DNA of 64,000 bases, taken from assembly GCA_022606135.1 (NCBI GenBank), contig JABYQN010000005.1, forward strand, positions 2,046,001 to 2,110,000, read 5' to 3'. The position numbers were made by a program, and so were the translations under genes. The notes beneath the pieces were generated by a model. The model saw only the letters and a program-made list of their open reading frames with translations. It ran no database searches and was not told where the DNA came from. Each line of letters begins with the position of its first letter. Within the stretch, counting starts at the first letter, position 1. Positions 57,714-64,000 of the stretch are shown piece by piece. The stretch comes from Fomes fomentarius. Its lineage: Eukaryota > Basidiomycota > Agaricomycetes > Polyporales > Polyporaceae.

Positions 57714-58957
57714 ATGTCATCAAAGCAGCTTCAGTTCAAGGGCTACGCTCTCACAGGTGCGCACAAACCCAGTCGCTACCTCCCATCACCACGTATAACG
57801 CGCTGTGATGCAAGATCGTGACAAGTGGAACGAATTCACCGTCCTAGAGTTCAAGCCGAAGACGTTCCAACCCCAAGACGTCGAACTCGCCATCACCCAT
57901 TGCGGCGTCTGTGGTTCGGACGTCCACACCCTTACCCAAGGTTGGGGGGAATCAAAATTACCCCTCGTAGTCGGCCACGAAATCGTCGGAACCGTCATTC
58001 GCGTTGGCAACAAGGTCACCGAGTTCAAGCCCGGTGATCGTGTGGGAGTGGGCGCGCAGATTGGGAGCTGCCTGTCGTGCCGTGCGTGTAAAGATGGATA
58101 CGAGAATTACTGCCCCAATGGCATTGACACCTATGTGAGTTATGAGTTTCTGGTACCTTTCTGTTGACGTAGTGGCTATATATGCGTGCAGAATGCTGAA
58201 TATTCGGACGGCGTGGTCGCACAAGGCGGCTATTCCACTGCCATTCGTGCTCACGAGCGCTTCGTGTTCCCCATCCCCGAGGAGATCGAGTCCCGTCACG
58301 CTGCCTCCATGATGTGTGCTGGTTTGACCGTCTTCTCCCCGCTCAAGACTCACGGATGCGGTCCTGGAAAGAAGGTGGGTATCATGGGCATCGGTGGCTT
58401 GGGTCACTACGCTGTCCTTTGGGCGAAAGGGATGGGTGCCGAGGTGTATGCGTTCACGCATGACGAGAGCAAGATGGAGGACATCAAAAAGATGGGTGCT
58501 GACCACGTGATCAATACCACGAAGAAGGTGAGTCTATCCATGATGAACAGAGCTATGCTGAACACGACAAACACGGCCATAGGAGTTTTGGAAAGATTAT
58601 GCTCAAACGCTCGATATACTTCTCTCGACGCGGGATGTGTTTGGCGAGAAGATGCCTCTAGGCGACTTTCTCTCCATGTTGTACGTCCACGGTCGGTTCG
58701 TCACGGTTGGACTGCCCGATAGCGACGACCATTTCCCCGAGGTACATCCATTCAGCTTCGCTGGCACCGGCTGCCTCATGGGTGGAAGCCACATCGGCAA
58801 TAAGGAGGAGTGTCTGGAGATGCTAGAGCTCGCTCGTTCGAGAGCGATCAAGCCCTGGATCGAGGAGATGCCTATGCACGATGCTGGAAAAGCGCTGCAA
58901 TACCTGAAAGACAACAAGGTTCGATACCGCTATGTGTTGACGCAGGACCTTGCTTGA
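57714..58957 (+). CDS. Zinc-dependent NADP alcohol dehydrogenase (cinnamyl-alcohol type, ADH6/CAD-like)
   Basis: Medium-chain dehydrogenase/reductase that reduces aldehydes with NADPH, cytosolic. Exons 57714..57756, 57815..58134, 58192..58527 and 58583..58957 encode 357 residues. The catalytic zinc site is CGVCGSDVH and the GHE motif (LVVGHEIVG). The structural zinc lobe is SCLSCRACKDGYENYC. The Rossmann motif is GIMGIGGLGHYAV at about residue 190, and the family ends with the KALQYLKDNKVRYRYVL strand. In wood-decay fungi such enzymes act on aromatic aldehydes from lignin, but that role is inference from family and organism type. The first exon is 43 bases and joins at GALT|D.. in phase 1. 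A clear TATA box lies upstream. Confidence 0.93.
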
Positions 58958-61090
58958 AGGCGCCGTAGGACTGGGTTCGGGATGATTGTACTAGAGAATG
59001 CACTGCGCATCGTATGTGTAGATAATACGAAGGCTACCCAGTCAGTATGAGTGCCATGTCGCTCAGGTTATGCTTGGCGCAGTTCATCCATACCCTGCAG
59101 AAGGGTTACGGACGCGAGCTTCTCTAAGATCTAGACGCTCGAGGTGAGAGTGATCTTGAGTTTGGTGGTGCATAACCGTGCGATGTCTTACTGATCTGTC
59201 CGCCCTACCAGGCTACTTGTCCCTAGGAAGACGTCGGGCAGGAGGGAACGCATGACCTACCTCCCTATAAGTTCTATATAAGGTTGGGGTGTAGTCGGAC
59301 TGCATTGATGGATATGCTCACCTCCCAGACTACTTATATTCCGAGAATTCGAAGCGGTTGAGGGCTCGGCATCGGTGCTACGGGCGCTCAAGGCATCGCC
59401 GTCATCAGTGCGGCGTTAGCAGACGCTTCTCCTTCTCCCCGCACCGTTCGCGGTCTGACGTACCTTGTTCAGAGTTCGCGGGCTAGCATTGGCCCAAAAA
59501 GTGCTGAGTCCTCCAACGGCAATATACATGGCTATCTCCCAGCATCGCCGATCCCCGACTCGGAGAATTACAGTAGGTGTAGATGACTTCCAGAGCGTGA
59601 GTCTTCGCTGCCTTGAAGAAGGTTATCAGAGACTTCAGGAGAACCGAAGTAGATATCTGTATCTTCGAGCTAGCGAGCAAACTGCGGCAATTACTGTGTC
59701 TGGAGCTTGGACATCATGTTCGAGGCAGGTCAGTCGTGTCTGCGCTTAAGAGTGGAATCTATTGATTACACGTTTGTTCCGATTAGAGTGGTGCAACACT
59801 CGGAGGCACTACACCGGCAAGTGCCGTATCGCGAACTGGTCAAGAATCGGTAGTTGGCGACGAAGCATTCTCATGGAGCATGTGGAAACTTTAAGTATGA
59901 CATCCTGTATCCGTCTGTCAACCACTAATAGCTGACGCCGATGTCTGGACCACTTCAGGTCCGCGGCGCAACGGCATGCACTTGGTTCGCCAGCCCCATT
60001 GGTACTGGCCACTGTGTCCTGATGAACGCCCTCACGTACCTCATTCCGTACGGTACATCCGCTGCAAGAACTGAACGCGGTGGTGAAACGTGTACCACAA
60101 TGATCTTATCGATCACGGCTTCGAGTAGCTGAGGCATATCAATCCGACGATAGAGTGGGAGCAGTGGATGCATACAATCGGGTATATTAGCGCGCAAGTT
60201 GCTGAAGACGAGGACGGGAAAAATGGCCTCCGTCCACTGTCGAGCGGGTCGCCCAATCATCGATTGTTATTGTGTAGTACATCAAACCATCATTCCGGAA
60301 TAGCCGTGTGGTAGAAAATGCAGATATGTGGCGCAAGAGCTCCGCGATGAATAGAAGATGTGGTCATGCGGACGCGGGCCGAAGGGCCGAGATACACTCT
60401 GTCAAGTGTGCGGCTTGGGTTGACTTTACGAACGCGCAAATGGCGAGAGTGGCCAGCTTGGTGTGTCAGGTCTATGGTAAGCTTCAAGGTTACATAAGCC
60501 ATCGTTCCACTGCGTACTGACAGTACAAACGGCACCATCACGTCCAGGAATGATCGTCCTTCCCGTCTGGGCGCGAAGCTGATGAACTGTGTTTCCTCGA
60601 AGGCCAGACTGTATAGACGGGTAGGTCCGGAGCAGCGACCAGAAAAGTGAAACCATACCAAGTTGGACACACGCCGAGTGCGGAGCGCCCACACACGACG
60701 AGCAGTGGAGAAAACGTACATAGAGGAGTAGCGAGGTCTGTGGCTAGCACTACATCAACGAGACGGTACATTCCAGATGGAGTTGTACGAGAGCACTTAT
60801 CAATGCGAGAAGCGAATACAAAAACAGCAACCGAAAGCTACTACGTCAGAGGCGCCGGGAAGAGATGGTGGTGGTGATGGCGGAGCGAGAAGAAAGAGGG
60901 GACTGGGAACGTAATGGTAGTGCGTCAGTAAACCTAGTGATGGCCGCGCTCAGGAACTCGCGCGCTGATTCTAGAGACAAACTCACGCGGGAGAGCCTGC
61001 GTCCTGAGAAGAGCCGGGAGGAGCGGGAAGAGGAGCTGCCAGCCTCCCGGCGAGGCTCAAGCTCAGATCCCACTCCGGACCTGAAGCACT
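58958..61090. other. 2.1 kb without a supportable gene
   Basis: Only short frames on both strands, no recognisable motif, RNA gene or long repeat. It forms the 3' flanks of two convergent genes. Confidence 0.5.
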
Positions 61091-61626
61091 CTATTCTGCA
61101 TCGCCCTCGCCCTCGCCTGCTGCTTCGGTGGTGCCCTCGGGGTGCCCGATCCATGGCGAGGGGTCGGCGACCATCTCGCTGTACTGCGCCTCGGTGATCG
61201 TGCAGAAGCGGATTGAGCCATCCTTCCACCCCCGCAGGAGGAGTTCCAGCTTGGGCAGGTTGGAAACGTCGCTCAGGTTTCTGAACGGGACCTCGTTCAG
61301 CGGCCAGCCTTCGATGCGGACGCGGTAGCGTTGTACGACGTTTTTCATATATGACTTCCGGCTCCAGCCCATCGCGGCGTTTCGGTCGTTCGTGATTTGA
61401 CCTGTGGACACACAAGCAGACGATGATGAGCATAGGCGCGACTAGGACGGAAGAATCACACAAGGACACAAGGAAGGTGGAGACGGGAGGAGAAGCAAGA
61501 ACTTGGACAGTGGCGGGGACACTTGCATAGCTGATCTTTGATAATCTTGCGCAACTCGCTGCGAGCGTCGGTCATGCGCTCACTATACGTCGGGCGTGTG
61601 TTGAGGCGGAAGGTGATTTGAGACAT
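61091..61626 (-). CDS. Small protein of unknown function (136 residues)
   Basis: Function unknown. Exons 61626..61527 and 61401..61091 encode 136 residues. The 125-base intron begins GCAAGT and ends CACAG, a GC-AG intron. The junction gives KDQLCQITNDRN. The downstream part (MKNVVQRYRVRIEGWPLNEV, then PFRNLSDVSNLPKLELLLRG, ending WKDGSIRF) has the look of a conserved domain found in many Agaricomycete predicted proteins with the pattern VVxRYxVxIEGWPxxxPFxNLSxVS. It often occurs in mid-sized proteins of unknown role. The tail is acidic and Gly/Glu-rich. There is no signal peptide or membrane segment. The gene may be the terminal part of a longer one, but no further upstream exon was found. 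Confidence 0.7.
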
Positions 61627-64000
61627 TCTAGGCAAGGCGGAGAGCGGAGTTGAAGTTGTAGAGAGCAAGGGAGGAGATGCCGATGAGATCCTTGCACTGG
61701 ATCCTTATACAAGCGGAATAGTCGCGTGCACGCTGGACTTGAGCCATCCTCATATGCAGCGGAATCGTGCTCCGACATCGTGGTCATGGGCGAGGCGAGA
61801 GAGAAGCGATGGGACTCGTCCCTTACGAACTGCCCTTCCTGCGCACCACGGTCGGCAACTGGAAGGCCCGTTCCTCACCGCGTCGCGTTTTTGGGAACTA
61901 TGCCGCGATCGCCCAGCGACGAGAACACAGGAGGAGAGAGTTTGTCACCTGCCTCCGTCCATCCTTCCCCTTCGACCATGCGCTGCGCTGGCCGCGCGTG
62001 GTGCAAATCGCTAGAAGATCTCTGCCGTGCGAGGCGGACGCGAGGAGGCAAGTGGGATGGGCTCTAGGCGATTCTGGGTCGGAAGCCCGGCAGATGGTGT
62101 GCGGACAATGCCCGGTGCCCTGTCTTGCCAGACATGGCCCAAGGCGTGGTGGCGTACGCCCTCGACTTGTGCGTACATCTGATAACAACGTTCTCTGACC
62201 GGGATTTTGGCGGGACTCCGCACCGCGCACTAGGGCAAAGAAAATAGGGAACAAGAAACGTGGTCAGGTGTGCCTCCAAGCTACCGGCAGGGCGTAAGCG
62301 ATAAACATACACGCGCAAAAGGAGTACGAACCGAATTCTATGCGGACGATGACGGTTGATAGCATTTGGTAGATAGATTCTCCATGTATGGCATCTTCGC
62401 GGACTGGCAAACCAGAGCACGGGATCTTTACGCGGGACAGATGTCAGCTGGCTCAGGGCTGCCCCGGGCCTTCAACGGCATTCTATGGGACGCGGCGGAA
62501 TCCAGAAACGACAAAAAAGGTCTCCAAAGCCAGACGGATACTTGGTGCATTGTACGCTTCCCATTCCGCAGCGAGGAATAGCGCTCGCGGAACAGATCCC
62601 GATCTAGACTAGCTACGAGATCTTGGCTTTTGAAGTGAGGCCTGAGCGTTTCTTCATCCGCTCTCCTCTTGACACCATCTGCTACTTAGTTTTCGCGCAT
62701 GATTGAGTCCAGACTGGACTAGACGGGCCCACGGATGGGGCATTCATAGCCAGAGTATCGTGGATATCCGCGTCTGGACGCAGCCTACGTCAAGGCAACT
62801 CCCGTCCAGTTTTACGAAACTTGTTCTGCAGATCCGAATCAGTCTCAATGCCGTCTCCGCAAGTAACAGGGTCCACGCCCAGGGTCTACCCCAATCCCAT
62901 CCTTTGCACACCAACGGACAGCTCAAAATAAACGGATATCTGGGAGTCCACGTCTCATTCTCAAGGTGCAATCTGGGCTTCATCCGCAGCGCCCCGACTC
63001 CCCCCACCGGCGACCTACGAATATTCTCGCGACTTACATCCTGTACCCATGCTTCGAGATATCCGTGCCTTGTCTTGATAGTTGTTGCCATACACCCACA
63101 CGGTGGAGCGAGGCTTGACGAATCGGACGAGAGGCTATGGAAACCAGATAAATCAGTTGACGTATTCATCGCGTTCGTTAGTGTGTCTGCACGACTCACT
63201 AACAATGTTGGGAGTCCCCGTTCGACGGGAATCAACGCGCTCACCATGGGAAGCCAACCAGAATTTTTGTGCACACCAATAGAGTGCGCTGGACGTTCTC
63301 GACGATTCCTGGCAACAGAGACGAGAGAGGATCTTCGCTCTAGAAAAAGGCAAGATTGCTTAACACAAGGAATAAACTTTCGGCACTCGGCTAGCATACA
63401 TTGTTGGTTGTTACTTCTTTGTACTCGGCTGGAATAAATTCGCGCCAGGAACTGCAATGAGGTGCAGATGCTGGATGTTTTACGGCATGCGCATGAGTCG
63501 AGCATCAACTCCTGGGAGATCACCGAACGTCGGTAGCAATAGGCCGGTGGCGCACAACTATGAGCAATGACAGAAGACGAGAGTGAGTCGCAGCGCACTC
63601 ACGAGAAGAGCGGCACAGACATTCCAACCCGAGTCTCCTCGGAGTTGTGACTTCTTCCGCTGCAAGTTTGTATGGGCTGCCCACGATCTACTTCCCCCTC
63701 GTATCATCCATGAAGCTCTGGAGCTTGTCCGGTATGCGGCTGGAATGGAGCTGGACGAGATGCCAGTGTCGTAATCGCCGTGTGCATGCACGCAGAAGAA
63801 CATGCATTGATGTCGGCCATCCCGGGAATTTGGGAGTTCTTCTAGGGGTACAGTGCCCAGACATTCTATGAGCTCTCCGAACTAGGTGAAGAGTGTCACT
63901 CAACGTTACATTCCCTCTCCCCATTATTGAGCGGTGTGCACAGAGTTTGGCACAAGGCTGAGTTCAGATTCGGGAAGTGAAGTGAGCCGAGCGCTTTCCT
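61627..64000. other. Right end, no supportable gene
   Basis: A 284-codon minus-strand frame (62744-63598) and an overlapping 244-codon plus-strand frame (62703-63437) cover the same DNA and neither shows a domain, signal or intron pattern. A 63-codon plus-strand frame near 63583 is also unsupported. The promoter of the 136-residue protein lies just right of 61626. Confidence 0.45.

Noticed and set aside
62744..63598. 284-codon open frame on the minus strand with an F-box-like fragment (ILSCPLVCKGWDW)
   Set aside because: The fragment is at the wrong end of the protein, there is no LPxE helix before it, composition is erratic and an equally long frame overlaps on the plus strand.

Overview
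The window looks like chromosomal DNA of a filamentous basidiomycete, most likely an Agaricomycete of the polypore type. The evidence is gene structure and gene content. Genes are cut by many short introns, mostly 47-80 bases with GT..AG ends, that restore reading frame exactly. Several families are typical of Agaricomycetes (F-box-like proteins, a DUF4470/MYND protein, MLKL-NTD/HeLo-like helical proteins). No bacterial-type operon, tRNA, rRNA or CRISPR array was seen. Exon coordinates were worked out by hand from splice motifs, reading phase and protein-family continuity. No database was searched.

Layout. 1-3401 (-): start of a very long Ser/Pro-rich protein that runs off the left edge. 5607-7739 (+): a composite F-box-like plus WD40 gene. 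8597-11.0 kb (-): the Mia40 import oxidoreductase and the Bos1/GOSR2 SNARE. 11179-16503 (+): an 18-exon P5B-type ATPase (Ypk9/ATP13A-like), divergent from Bos1. 17146-18501 (+): a secreted Ser/Thr-rich single-pass membrane protein. 19076-20519 (+): a metallo-beta-lactamase-fold hydrolase. 20921-22176 (+): a METTL21/Rkm5-type methyltransferase, convergent with the Rrp17/NOL12 ribosome-biogenesis gene (-, 22229-23123). 24672-27969 (+): an 18-exon oligopeptide transporter.

28-32.4 kb is the accessory part. A segment of about 1.6 kb is present twice. Each copy carries an intact four-exon minus-strand gene for a 225-residue helical protein resembling the N-terminal domain of MLKL/HeLo-like cell-death proteins. 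An orphan two-exon gene lies between the copies. 33080-35243 (+) is a monocarboxylate-type MFS permease. 35.2-38.5 kb has no gene I can defend.

38561-42262 (+): a 1180-residue DUF4470/MYND-finger protein. 43132-44625 (-): a single-pass membrane protein with a long Pro/Ser-rich tail. 45688-47201 (+): a Cys-rich type I membrane protein whose 5' end is ambiguous. 48184-49640 (+): a charged low-complexity protein. Near 50.3 kb lies a relic related to the 44-kb gene. 50656-51597 (-): caleosin/peroxygenase. 55232-56901 (-): TFIIH subunit Ssl1/p44. 57714-58957 (+): a zinc, NADP-dependent alcohol dehydrogenase. 61091-61626 (-): a 136-residue protein of unknown function. The remaining stretches (51.6-55.2, 59-61 and 61.6-64 kb) show no supportable gene.

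Most of these genes are unlinked housekeeping functions (mitochondrial import, ER-Golgi SNARE, ion/polyamine pump, rRNA processing, TFIIH). The duplicated helical-protein pair is the part most likely to be an under-described system.
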